The notes beneath the pieces are model-generated. The model was not told where the DNA came from, did not search any database, and saw only the letters and a program-made list of their open reading frames with translations. 64,000 nt of DNA, taken from positions 614,001-678,000 of the forward strand of contig JAFFSR010000317.1 in assembly GCA_017163975.1 (NCBI GenBank), in the 5' to 3' direction. The position numbers were made by a program, and so were the translations under genes. The stretch is from Anastatus disparis. Its lineage: Eukaryota; Arthropoda; Insecta; Hymenoptera; Eupelmidae. The number at the start of each line of letters is the position of its first letter. Within the stretch, counting starts at the first letter, position 1. Shown in pieces: positions 10,432 to 21,579 of the stretch.

Positions 10432-10780
10432 CATCTAGCAAATGCTAATAAATGTTATAAATAGTTTGGTTTGAAACAGAGGTAATGGTTATTTGCAGTT
10501 ATTAACATTTATAAGCACAAAAATTTTGCATAATTTAAATATCTCTTCAATAAAAATTTAATCATTTTCCAACAAATCGCAATATTTGTAATGATTATTC
10601 TATACTATCATTACAAATAATTTTAACACTACTATTATTATTATTATTTATTTTTTTAACATCATCAAAACATTTTTTCAACAACAACAAAAATTCAAGC
10701 TTATTTTTAATATCTTTTCTTTATACATTTTTAATGTTCCAAACAAATTTCAGAATAGACGTTTGTTTTTGTTTATATAT

Positions 10781-10783
<3 letters not shown>

Positions 10784-10833
<50 letters not shown>
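10784..10833. repeat. (TA)n microsatellite
   Basis: About 25 TA units. Confidence 0.95.
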
Positions 10834-10836
<3 letters not shown>

Positions 10837-10940
10837 TATTAATTGTGACATTTATCATAAACAATTTTAAAGATTTGTTTTAAAAACATTTTTAAAGAAG
10901 TTATAAAAAAAAAAGTTTAAGTTAAATTATTGTTATAAAA

Positions 10941-10979
10941 AATGGTTGCTGGAGTAGAAGCTGTAAGTGACAAAGCTGA
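10941..10979 (+). CDS. Candidate first exon upstream of the helicase
   Basis: ATG followed by 13 codons (MVAGVEAVSDKAE) ends exactly at a consensus donor GTAAGT. A pyrimidine-rich acceptor (ATTTTTTAG) at 11110-11118 would join it in phase 0 to GIVLDLNPLRFTLEKEEE. No known domain. The splice signals are good but the exon is too short to trust without transcript data. Confidence 0.3.
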
Positions 10980-11118
10980 AGTAAGTTAATAAAAAAATTT
11001 CGAAATAACAATTTTTTTTATATATAATAAAAAATAAAAAATATAAATTATTTAAGGTTATTCAAAAAATTTTAGGATTAATTATTTTTATATATAGTAA
11101 AATTTTTTAATTTTTTAG

Positions 11119-12668
11119 GGGATCGTATTGGATTTAAATCCATTACGATTTACTTTAGAAAAGGAAGAAGAAATTTTTCAACAAGAAGAAAAATTTGAAG
11201 ATTCAGATTTCGATTTTTCATCATCTCCGGAAGAATCGAAGAATAGAAATATTTTTGCGAAGGTTTCTTTGACAACAATGAAAATAAAGCTTTGCTTGAA
11301 ATTAATGAAATTCTAAATACAGAAAATTTTAAATGTTCAGATTTTGGTTTACCAAATCCTATTCCTTTAACAACAATAGAAAATAACAATTTAATAAAAA
11401 ATATATTTGAACATGACCAAAAATTTTTAAATATTTATAAATTACTAAATAATGATCAAAAAGAAATTTTCAATTATATCATTAATCCAAAACATAATGA
11501 AAAGTGTATTTTTATTAATGGACCTTGAGGTACAGGAAAAACATTATTTTATAATGTTCTAATTGATTATTTTTTAAGTAAAGGAAAAAAAATCTTAACT
11601 ATGGCATGGACAGGTATAGCATCAATTTTATTGGCTGGTGGTTATACAAGTCACAAAGTTTTTAAATTACCTTTAGACTTAAAAAATGCAGAAAATTTAA
11701 TAATTAAATCAGATTCAGATAAAAAACAAATTAGAGGATGTGACATATTTTTGTGGGATGAATCATCAATGATACCTAAAAAAGCTTTAGAACTTGTAGA
11801 TAAACTTATAAGAGATATTTGTTCAATAGAAAATATATTTTTTGCGAATAAATTACTCATACTTGGAGGTGATTTTATGCAAACTTTACCTGTGATTAAA
11901 CATAGCACGGAAACAATTATAATAAATGAAACTTTAAAATTTTCTGATTACTGGCCAAAATTTAAAATATTTAAATAAACAAAAAATATGAGAAATAATA
12001 ATCAAAATTTCGGATCATTTTTATTAAATATTGGCAACGGTATTATACAAAATTTCAAAATACCAGAAGAGTGGAAAACAAATGATATCTGTACAACAAT
12101 TTATGGTGACTATATTGACGAAGATTTATCTGATAAAATTATTTTATCTTCTCATAATGAAAATATTTATGAATTAAATGACACTATTTAAAAAAAAATT
12201 AAATAGTAAACAAAAAGAATATTACAGTATAGATTATGCTAAACATAAAGGTATTGATCAAACAGAAACGGATATTGAATTAAAATTTCCAACTAAATAT
12301 TTAAATTCTCTAAAATTTCCAGGTTTTCCATTACATGAATTAATACTAAAAAAATTTTCTATTGTTATGTTGATTAGAAATTTAAGTGTAAATGATGGAT
12401 TATGTAATGGTACGAGATTAAAAATAATTGAAATGTTCAAATTTAATATAAAAGCAGAAATTATTACAGGAACTAAAAAAGGTTCGATAATTTTTATACC
12501 TAGAATTATTTTAGACACGGGAGAATACACATCACTACCCTTTGTATTATATCGTAAACAATTCCCGATAGTTTTAGCTTTCGCAATAACCATCAACAAA
12601 TCTCAAGGACAAAGTTTTGAATCAGTCAAAATTTATTTAAATAAACCGTTATTTTCACACGGTCAATT
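11119..12668 (+). pseudogene. Pif1/Helitron-type helicase, decayed (5' part)
   Basis: Superfamily 1B DNA helicase of the Pif1 type, as found at the C-terminus of Helitron transposases. In order: an acidic leader; LEINEILNTENF and DFGLPNPIPL; Walker A GP-stop-GTGKT at about 11521, where a TGA replaces a Gly codon; TMAWTGIASILL; Walker B CDIFLWDESSMIPK; motif III LGGDFMQTLPV; after a TAA near 11976, TKNMRNNNQNFGSFLLNIGNG; then LPFVLYRKQFPI and AITINKSQGQSF. Frameshifts near 11265 and 12180 and at least two nonsense codons kill it. The text ends at FSHGQL, where the 1.17-kb palindromic element is inserted. No HUH Rep domain precedes it. Confidence 0.85.
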
Positions 12669-13836
12669 GAAGGGCCGAATGCAATAATGAGGTATACGCT
12701 CGGAACGGTGGCGCAGGCTCGACTAAAGCAGCCAAATATGAAAAATTGAAAAATCGATTTAAAAAAAATACTGGCATGTAGAGAATGAAAAAACACAACT
12801 TTTTTTTAAGCAAAGTTTTTTCACTAGATGTTTACTTTTAAAGAAAAAAATTAAAAAGTGACTTTTACAAAAAGTAATTTTTAATGAGTTTTTAAAACAT
12901 AAATCGCTCTATTCCAGCTAAATATGATCGGATCGTTCTGAAATTTTGTACACACACGGGGAATACTCTAGCGCTAGCAATAAGATCATAAAAAGTGATA
13001 AAATTAATAATTTATTTATAACAATTTAGTTGGAAAGTGATAAAGAGCATTTATTGACATACATTAACTTCAGTGACAAAAAGTATCGAGGGAAGTCTAA
13101 GTCTCGAAGAACTTCCAGCGAGAGATTTGTTCTTTAATATGTAAAAAAGTTTTTTGGAAAGTTTCAGATTTTTATATTAAAAATTGGCTGAAAGAGAGCG
13201 ATTCTTGTAATTTAGGTGTAAAGTCGCGCGTGCTGTGGCGCGTGTGGTAGCGCGTCAGTACGCTCAGTGTACATTCAACGTACTGGATGAAATCTGACGC
13301 GCTGCCGCACGCGCCACAGCACGCGCGACTTTACACCTAAATTACAAGAATCGCTCTCTTTCAGCCAATTTTTAATATAAAAATCTGAAACTTTCCAAAA
13401 AACTTTTTTACATATTAAAGAACAAATCTCTCGCTGGAAGTTCTTCGAGACTTAGACTTCCCTCGATACTTTTTGTCACTGAAGTTAATGTATGTCAATA
13501 AATGCTCTTTATCACTTTCCAACTAAATTGTTATAAATAAATTATTAATTTTATCACTTTTTATGATCTTATTGCTAGCGCTAGAGTATTCCCCGTGTGT
13601 GTACAAAATTTCAGAACGATCCGATCATATTTAGCTGGAATAGAGCGATTTATGTTTTAAAAACTCATTAAAAATTACTTTTTGTAAAAGTCACTTTTTA
13701 ATTTTTTTCTTTAAAAGTAAACATCTAGTGAAAAAACTTTTTTTAAATCGATTTTTCAATTTTTCATATTTGGCTGCTTTAGTCGAGCCTGCGCCGCCGT
13801 TCCGAGCGTATACCTCATTATTGCATCCGGCCCTTC
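12669..13836. mobile_element. 1.17-kb near-perfect palindromic (hairpin) element
   Basis: Starts GAAGGGCCGAATGCAATAAT and ends with the complement (ATTATTGCATCCGGCCCTTC). Arms of roughly 550 bp meet at about 13,250 around CGCGTCAGTACGCTCAGTGT. The left arm carries ~50 extra bases near 12770 (CTGGCATGTAGAGAATG). AATT (12665-12668 and 13837-13840) is the target duplication, possibly CAATT. The insertion splits the helicase codons for FSHGQL and YVAISR. No ORF of its own. As RNA it would be one very long hairpin. Confidence 0.92.
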
Positions 13837-13951
13837 AATTATATGTAGCTATCTCCAGATAAAAAAATTCAAATAAAATTTTTATTTAAAATGAGCAAGA
13901 TGATAATGATGTAATTAAAAATATTGTTTGGAATGAAATTTTATATTTTTA
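13837..13951 (+). pseudogene. Helicase 3' part, beyond the hairpin element
   Basis: Resumes exactly where the upstream part stopped: YVAISR (motif VI), a TAA, KNSNKIFI, a further stop, then QDDNDVIKNIVWNEILYF, which matches the usual C-terminal tail of Helitron helicases. Confirms that the host sequence is one gene split by insertion. Confidence 0.75.
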
Positions 13952-14004
13952 AAAAAATTATTACAATTATATTTTATTTAATATATATATATTTTTTTCA
14001 ACAG

Positions 14005-14150
14005 ATATAATAAATAATAAATATTATTGTCAAAATTGTAAAATAATCATGTAATGTAACAAAAAATTTATAAGATTTTCTCATTTACGAAAACATCAAC
14101 ATGGTCTAATGTATGCTTTAAAATTTTTAAACATAGAAAAAATTTATTAA
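14005..14150 (+). pseudogene. C2H2 zinc-finger exon, decayed duplicate
   Basis: After a TTTTTTTCAACAG acceptor-like site the sequence reads YYCQNCKIIM, stop, CNKKFIRFSHLRKHQHG. It is a diverged copy of the start of the exon at 14212, which begins with the same ATATAA after CAG. A tandem exon duplication is the simplest explanation. Confidence 0.55.
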
Positions 14151-14211
14151 AAGACGTACAAGAACATAGTGATGAAATTAAATTTTTATGTAACATTTTT
14201 CATTTTTTTCA

Positions 14212-14564
14212 GATATAAAAAATATTGTTGCCAATATTGTAAAACTCGATTACAAAATTATCAATCTTTAAATAAGCATATTTATCGTTTCCATAACAAA
14301 ATTAATAATACATGTAAATTATGCCACAAAATTTTCAAACGTCGAAAACATTATTTAGAACATATATATGAACATATTAATAAAAAGAAATTATCATATA
14401 ATGTATGTAATAAAAAATTTTCAAGAAATTTCAATTTAAAAAGACATCAACTTACTCAAAAATGTTACAAAAATAACAACAACAAAATTTATAGTACATG
14501 TAAGTTCTGTAATAAAATTTTCAACTATCGAAAAAATTATCTAAGACATATGAAAGATCACTAA
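14212..14564 (+). CDS. C2H2 zinc-finger exon
   Basis: Follows a TTTTTTTCAG acceptor-like site at about 14202-14211 and stays open for ~117 codons to TAA. Fingers visible: CQYCKTRLQNYQSLNKHIYR with FH, CKLCHKIFKRRKHYLEHIYE with H, a damaged one (YNVCNKKFSRNFNLKRHQ, first Cys changed to Tyr) and CKFCNKIFNYRKNYLRHMKD with H. Lys/Asn-rich linkers reflect local AT content. The reading frame is intact, but the start is unknown and one finger has lost a ligand. It is on the same strand as the helicase and 0.3 kb beyond it; whether they were one unit is not shown. Confidence 0.55.
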
Positions 14565-14734
14565 TAAAATAAAATCTTCATGTACAATTTGTCAAAAACA
14601 ATAAATGTTGAAAAATAAGGAACCAAAAATAATAAGGATTTTTCAAATATCAAGACATATACAAACATATATTACAATATAAAAATTTTTATGTAAATCA
14701 TATAATAACGACAAAATAAAAATTAAATAGTTTT

Positions 14735-15165
14735 TTTTTTACAACTAATTTTATCTTTAACTAATTTTAGCTTAATTCTAACTAACTTTCAACTAATTTA
14801 GCTGAATTCTAACTAACTTTCAACTAATTTCACCTAACTTTTAGCTGATTTGTAGCTATCTTTTTGCTGAATTTTATCTGACTTTTAGATAAATTCATAT
14901 AAAACTTTTATCTAAATTCTAGCTATCTTTCAACTGATTTTAACTTAATTCTAGCTAACTTTCAACTAATTTCAGCTGAATTTTAGCTTGATTTTAAATA
15001 AAAACGTTTAGCTAACTTCTAACTAACTTATAGATATCTTTTTGCTAACTTTTGGCTTGCTTTCAGCTAAATTATAGCTGAATTCATCAAAATTTTAGCT
15101 GACTTTTAGCTGATTTTAGCTAAATTTTAGCTCAATTTTAGCTCAATTATAGCTGAATTTTAGGA
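14735..15165 (+). repeat. Degenerate minisatellite, TTTTAGCTGA-type unit
   Basis: Many imperfect copies of a 10-12 bp unit (AATTTTAGCTGA, AACTTTCAACTAATTT, TTTAGCTAA). No coding potential. Confidence 0.75.
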
Positions 15166-15305
15166 GTCAAAAATGAGCGGCGTATTTCAAACGGCGACAG
15201 CATCGACAGCGTCGATATCGGCGATATATTTTTAATAGTATGGAGAGATTAAGTTTTATTATTTATAACTTATGTATAATTTACTGTATAGATATATATT
15301 TTGCT

Positions 15306-16025
15306 AATGGCTGATTCCATTCAGATTCATGCAGGCTGTCACTAATCGAATTTTTTTTTCTTCTAAGTAATAAAAATACCTTCTATTATGTATATATAGA
15401 TAAAATTGACCTCGTAGAACGCTCAAAATTTTTTTTTTTACTACAGAAATTTTAGTGTTGGATGTAAAAACGAAAATTCAAAAATTGAAAATGAACCTTT
15501 ACTTTTAAATGACTATAGCTCCGTCAAATTATAACCTTTTTGGTCGTTCTTTTAACAAAGTGTGCAGAATTTTGTCTAGTTTTCAATGCAATCTCGATTT
15601 TTGTAATACAATTTGATCTCACTGAGTTATTTACGAAAAACCGAAAAAAACGATTTTTTTCAAACACGATTTTCTCAAAAACTATATTTTTTTTTTTTTT
15701 TAAATTTTTATGATTTTATTTATAAAAAATACTAACTTTTAGAGTAGGTGAGAATATGCGATTTTGCCTTATTTTTTTAAACAGATTTTTAAACTGTTTT
15801 TTTATATTTTCGATTTTAAAACATTGATACCATGGCGCATCGTACTATTTTTTCAACTTTACGTGTTCTTACAACTATTTTTATGCTTTTATTTATAAAT
15901 ATATCAAAAATATCAACAATAATCTTTAAAATATACCCCAGATCGTATATTTTGATCAATTAGAACCAAAGTTATGACGATTTAAAGTTTTAAAAAAATG
16001 CTGAACTTTAAATAAATATGATATT
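15306..16025 (+). repeat. Left TIR of T2
   Basis: Inverted partner of 18705-19443; shared words include TTCTAAGTAATAAAAATACC and CGTTCTACGAG in complement. Confidence 0.85.
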
Positions 16026-16390
16026 TACATTGAAGAAACGCAATTTTCGTTAAAGATTGAAATCTAAAGATATAAATTTTTCAATTTAAAAAAAAAATTA
16101 TTTTGATGAAAGAATACATAACCATTAATCCTCTTTTTATGGTACATTATTATAATAAAAATTTTTTTTGTTTGAGAATATAATTTTTTTATCAGTTTGA
16201 ATTTCGCGCCTAGAATTTGAATTTATTTTGTAGGCAGTTAACGCATGTCACTACTAGGTGGCGATGATTCGTTCTTTGCATTCTCATCAACGACTTGACG
16301 CGTTAAAAAATATAAGAAAAGGAAGATAAAGAATAAAGTTGTTTGAGAAAAATTATTTTTTTCGATCTGTCATTGAACGGAATATCAATA

Positions 16391-18534
16391 ATGGCATCAC
16401 TGATTGTTAAAATGAAGTGCAAGGATTTAAAAGAAAGGCACGAGAAAGTTGTTTATGATTGCTCCAAAAGTCCGCTTAGAAAATTAGGTGATCTAACGGA
16501 GTCTTTGAAGCGCTTGTATCCAAATACTTCTTTCTCTAGAGAAAATAAAGTATGCCCTTCGTGTTACAAAATATTATTAGATAAAGTGAAAAATGCACCT
16601 ATTTTATCGACTTCAAGCAGTCAACAATCTTCGGAAGATTTTTTTCATAGTGAGGCTGTGGTAGAACAGCTCAACGAGACTTCAAGTAATTAGAAATTAA
16701 ACATTTCACCAATTAAAATGCCTCAAAGTATCAATATCAAAATGTAAGAATCTTATGCTCTCCGAAAAAGAAAACAAATGAACGATGCATTTGATTCACA
16801 AATAGCAAGTAAAATGATGAAAGTCTAAATCGAATTTTCTTGAGAAAGTGCGATTGTTGAGTATTATACCAAGTGATATTTCCAAAGATTATTTATTATC
16901 AGTATTACAAAATGTAACTATTTATATGATTGATCAAGCACGATCATTGGTAAATAATAAAAAAATTTACAAGCAGTCTGAGAACTATTGTGGCCATTCT
17001 TTGGATAGTGAAATTCTAATGAAAGTAAAGGATTATTATCTGAACGATGATTTTAATCGTTCTCGTCAAAGTGCAAATAAAAGCGACACAGTATCTATCA
17101 AAGAAAATGTTATAAAAACTAAAAAAGTTATACGCTTTCTTACGCGAAGTATAAAAATAATATATCAATTATTTAAAGACGAAAATCCTGAAATGAAAAC
17201 AAAAATTGGTAAATCGACATTCTACGCTTTAAGACTGAAGTGGGTTATACCACATCCACCCACCGATTCGTGTCTTTGCGTTCACTGCGAGAATCTTAAA
17301 CTTATGTTAGATGCTTTGAATAATTATAAAAAAGAGAATTAACAAGACATTGCAGATTTGGAATTGAAAATATGTTCTTCACTTTTTTGTTCAAAAGATG
17401 ATATGAAATGTGTACTAAGAGAATGTAAAGAATGTCCCATTGGAGATTCTATTGATTTACAAGTAATTTCTTTGACAGAAGAAGATTCATATGAAGAAAT
17501 AATTTATGGTGTTTGGGAAAAATGAAATTTACTGAATAAAACTAGCACAATTGAAAATTTCTTAATAGAGTTAAGAGAGCGCGCTCTCACTGTAAGAGCT
17601 CATAAATTGGTCAAAGAAATTCAACGTATAGCAATTAAAGAGGTTAAACTTTTAGCGAAAAATAATGACTTCCAATTAGTTATTCATGTCGATTTTGCAG
17701 AAAATTGGACAGTTCTGCTTTAAAATGAAATTCAAAGCTATCATTGGAGTAAAAACCAAATATCAATATTTACGTCGGTATGCTATTTTGGAAATGATAA
17801 AACAGTCAGTTATGTCACCGTCGCTGACGATATTAAACATGATTCGTCTCATGCCCTAATGGCTATAAATTTAATTATCGATAACTTAAAACAAAAACAT
17901 ATTACGCAAGATCTTGATGAAATCATAACCATTTCCGATGGAGCTGCCAGTGATTTTAAAAATAGATATCAATTCTATGAGCTTCAAAACTCAAAAGTAA
18001 ACAGAAAATGGCTTTTTTCTGCAACAGGTCATGGTAAAGGCGCTTGTGACAGTATTGGTGGTTTAGTTAAACATTATGCTACCACGCATAATCTGTCCAA
18101 GAAGAGTGCAGATTTTATTAGAAACGCTGGAAATTTCGCCACTCACGTATCAAAATATACTCCATCGATTAACATTCTTGTTATCCGCAAGGATGAGTTA
18201 GAAGTTTTTCGAGTGACCAAAAAAAATGGAATAGTTAGAAAATGCAAAAGAAATTAAAGGTATTCAAAAGATTTACTGTTGGAAAAGTGAACGAAACCAA
18301 ATCTACACTGCCAAAACTTCGAGACATGAGTGCAGTGATGGATTTCGAGGATGCTTTATACATTTATGTATATCTATATATTAGGATATCCTTTAGCCAA
18401 CTTCAGAGTATACCGTAGAATTAGAGTATAAGCAGAATATATTATTCTGTAGTATGTTCTCTGAAGTTGGCTGTTGGATATCATATAAGCATCTTCGAAA
18501 TCCATCACTGCATGAGTGGCAAGAAGTAAATTGA
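16391..18534 (+). pseudogene. Decayed transposase, HGKGACD family (T2)
   Basis: DDE-like transposase of a family I know only from uncharacterised insect and cnidarian proteins. An N-terminal Cys-rich segment starts at ATG 16391 (MASLIVKMKCKDL, VCPSCYKILLDK). After a damaged stretch at 16694-16847, one frame runs from 16848 to 18257 with stops at 17340, 17523 and 17721, each one transition from Gln or Trp codons. Motifs in order: PTDSCLCVHCENLKLML, VIHVDFAENW (first Asp), ITISDGAASDFKNRY (second Asp), SATGHGKGACDSIGG (third acidic position). A one-base shift near 18,245 moves to the frame KGIQKIYCWKSERNQ; the tail is split by a MITE and ends HEWQEVN. Non-functional but all catalytic words remain. 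Confidence 0.75.
18334..18514. mobile_element. ~180-bp MITE inside the T2 transposase
   Basis: Begins TGCAGTGATGGATTTCGA and ends with the complement TCGAAATCCATCACTGC. ATGAG (or TGAG) flanks both ends as a target duplication. Removing it rejoins the transposase tail codons, so it inserted after T2. Confidence 0.8.
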
Positions 18535-18672
18535 AAGGTTTTATTTAAATTCGGATTTTTTTATTGACATTAGTTCTCAATTCATTAGTGTTCTTTCTTA
18601 ATTGTATCGCATATTATTTGTTCATTGAAAATGACCAAATAATATATTTTAGTATTTAAAAAATTCACCTTT

Positions 18673-18712
18673 TCAAAATTCAAAATTCAAAATTCAAAAT
18701 TCAAAATTCAAA
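18673..18712 (+). repeat. Short tandem repeat, CAAAATT x5
   Basis: Seven-base unit CAAAATT repeated about five times at the inner edge of the right TIR. Confidence 0.9.
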
Positions 18713-19443
18713 GTAAATATATATTTATTTAAAGTTTCAGCATTTTTTTTTAAACTTGAAATCGTCATAACTTTGGTTCTAATTGATCAAAATGTTCGAT
18801 CCGGGGTTTATTTTAAAGATTATTGTTGATATTTTTGATATATTTATAAATAAAAGCATAAAAATAGTTGTAAGAACACGTAAAGTTGAAAAAATAGTAC
18901 GATGCGCCATGGTATCAATGTTTTAAAATCGAAAATATAAAAAAACGTTTAAAAATTTGTTAAAAAAAAATAAGGCAAAATCGCATATTCTCACCTACTC
19001 TAAAAGTTAGTATTTTTTATGAATGAAATCATATAAAAATTAAAAAAAAAAAAAATATAGTTTTTGAGAAAATCGTGTTTGAAAAAAATCGTTTTTTTTC
19101 GATTTTTCGTAAATAACTCAGTGAGATCAAATTGTATTACAAAAATCGAGATTGCATTAAAAGCTAGACAAAATCCCGCACACTTGCGTTAAAAGAACGC
19201 CCAAAAAGGGTAAAAATTGACGGAGCTATAGTCATTTAAAAGTAGAGGTTCATTTTCAATTTTTGAATTTTCGTTTTTACATCCAACACTAAAGTTTCTG
19301 TAGTGAAAAAAAAAAAAAAATTTCGAGCGTTCTACGAGATAAATATTATTTTTATATACATAATAGAAGGTATTTTTATTACTTAGAAGAAAAAAAAAAT
19401 TCGATCAGTGACAGCCTGCATAAATCTGAATGGAATCAGCCTA
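18705..19443 (-). repeat. Right TIR of T2
   Basis: Inverted partner of 15306-16025. Contains the same A/T-run spacing variation as the left copy. Confidence 0.85.
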
Positions 19444-19702
19444 ATAATTTTTTAATTTTCTACTTTGAATGAAAAATTTTTTTATTTAAAATATACGCAG
19501 TTACTACACTTTTTAATTATTATTAAATGGGCCATGTACAAATTACGTAAGGATATTTTCATTATTCATATGTAAGGGTCTGTATTTTTGCTTTCTCATA
19601 GAGAAAGCATTGTATCGATAAAAAAATTTTTTTTCTATTTTTTCATTTATTTGTAAATATTTAGACTCAGGGAGTCGAAAAAAGTGGTTTCCAGAAAATG
19701 TC

Positions 19703-19721
19703 TGTATGTGTGTGTGTGTGT

Positions 19722-19757
<36 letters not shown>
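19703..19757 (+). repeat. (GT)n microsatellite
   Basis: About 27 GT units with one interruption (GTGGGTG). Confidence 0.95.
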
Positions 19758-19760
<3 letters not shown>

Positions 19761-19829
19761 ATTTCAGTACGCCAAAAATATCTCGAGAACTACACGATGG
19801 ATTTGCTTGAAATTTTGCATGCAATTTAT

Positions 19830-20830
19830 TTTCTTGTCTGACTGGAGGGGAAGCTATTGAAAATTAATCTTCTTAGTTCAGTTTTTTTTTAGAGCCATTT
19901 TAAGAATTTTAAAAAAATTTTGATTTTTCATTTTTTTGGTATTTCACGTAAACTACTCGAAGAATTTTCTTAAAAATTTGAATGGACATTATTTGCCACT
20001 GCCAAAAGAAAAAAAGCTTTCACTTACTGATGTTCTTAGTGCACTTTTAATTTTAAAACAATTTGAAAATTAAAAAAAAAAATTTTTCATTTTTTTGGGT
20101 TTTACATAAACTAGTCTAAGAATTTGTTTATAAATTTGTATAGTAATTATTTGCTACTGTTAAAATAATGAAAACATTTGAAAACTGATTTTCTTGGCAT
20201 ACTATTAATTTTAGAGCATTTTGAAAATTTTTAAAAAAGTTGTTATTTTTTATTATTTTTCTATTTTACGAAAATCATTCGATTGATTTGCTCCAAAATT
20301 TTAATGCAAGTTATTTGCTATTGTCTAAAGGAAATAAGCTTTGGAAAACTTTTTTATATAAAATTTTTGCTATAAAATTATTATGAAAATTATTTGTTAT
20401 TGCCTTAATGAAACAAGCTTTGGAAAACTTATTTTCTTAGCGCAGTTATAATTTTAGAGCATATTAAAAATTTTGAAAAAAATTTATTTTAAATTTTTCA
20501 TTTTCTTGGATCTTACGTAAACTACTCTAAGAATTCGCTTAAAAATGTGTATAGAAATTATTTGATACTGTTAAAATAATAAAAACATTTGAAAACTGAT
20601 TTTTTTGGCATACTATTAATTTTATTATTTTTCTATTTCACGGAAACCATTCGATAGATTTGCTCCGAAATTTTTATGCAAGTTATTTGCTACTGTCTGA
20701 AGAAAACAAGTTTTGGAAAACTAATTTTCTCAGTGCAGTTTTAATTTAAGAGAATTTTGAAAATTTTCATACAAATTTTTATTTTTCATTTATCTTCTTT
20801 CTTAGCGTGGTTACGATTAGAAATTTCGTC
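19830..20830 (+). repeat. Satellite-like tandem array, ~165-bp unit, ~6 copies
   Basis: Diverged copies share the order TTTTCATTTTTTTGG, TTACGTAAACTACTC, AAGAATTTGCTT, ATTATTTGCTACTG, AAGCTTTGGAAAACT and TTCTTAGTGCAGTTTTAATT. Copies begin near 19860, 20025, 20180, 20425, 20590 and 20718. No coding frame. Confidence 0.7.
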
Positions 20831-20892
20831 GTCATCGTTTTTTTAAAGTACAAATTTATAAATAAATATTAATGTTAGACAATTTTTTCAAA

Positions 20893-21578
20893 ATCTGAGT
20901 GGCGGGTCACAGATCTTGATCAAACTTTGGGATAAGTATTAAGGTACCAAAATATGAGTGAAACCACAGCGGTACGGTCTAACGCTTCGAAAAACTGAAG
21001 TTATGGACGATTATAGTCTTATTTTTAGAAAAATATGAAAAAAAACTCCTAATTAAAGTGTAAATAATTCTGTCTGAAATGTCTTTGATAAATCCACAAT
21101 AACTTGAATGAAAGCAGAGAAAGCAAGCTTTAATTTGATAGTTTCTGAATTGAAAAATTATAATTGGAACTAAAGTTATGCTTGTTTGAAGTTAAGCAGC
21201 AAAAGAGTACTAAAAATAACCATCCTTCAAAATTTAGACTATTTTTAGTACTCTCTTACTGCTCAACTTTAAACAAGCATAACTTTAGTTCTAATTATTA
21301 TTTTTTAATTCGGAAACCAGCAAATCAAAGCTTGCTTTCTCTGCTTTTATTTTAGTTATTGTGGATTTATTGAAGACATTTTTAGACAGAATTATTCACA
21401 CTTCAATTAGGAGTTCTTTTTTCATATTTTTCTGAATATAAGATTATAATCTTCCATAACTTCAGATTTTCGAAGTGTTAGACCGTACCGCTGTGACTTT
21501 ACTCATATTTTAGTACCTAAATACTTATATCAGAGTTTTATCAAGATCTGTGACCCGCAACTCAGACACTCTCCTGGT
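20893..21578. mobile_element. Foldback element A, ~685 bp (AGGAGAGT family)
   Basis: Left arm CTGAGTGGCGGGTCACAGAT pairs with right arm ATCTGTGACCCGCAACTCAG, and the right end continues as ACACTCTCCTGG next to TTA. Complementarity runs through the centre (GAGTACTAAAAATAACC and complement near 21,240). The left end has lost the terminal AGGAGAGT. Same ends as copies at 25564 and 44380, different interior. Confidence 0.8.
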
Positions 21579-21579
21579 T

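Larger units (their letters stand above)
15306..19443 (+). mobile_element. DNA transposon T2 with ~730-bp terminal inverted repeats
   Basis: Left end GGCTGATTCCATTCAGATTC and right end (complement) CTGAATGGAATCAGCC match. Inverted similarity extends inward to about 16,025 and 18,705 (for example GATCAATTAGAACCAAAGTT near 15,955). Between the repeats lies a decayed transposase on the plus strand. Same transposase family as 50.1-52.0 kb. Exact target duplication not resolved (TAAT or ATTA at the ends). Confidence 0.85.

Noticed and set aside
10941..14564. Idea that the helicase/zinc-finger region is an integrated viral (polydnavirus-like) segment
   Set aside because: No capsid, envelope or excision-junction motif recognised; helicase motifs fit a Helitron-type enzyme.
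19543..19824. Minus ORF with a His-Thr run
   Set aside because: The run is the (GT)n microsatellite; the rest has no family signal.
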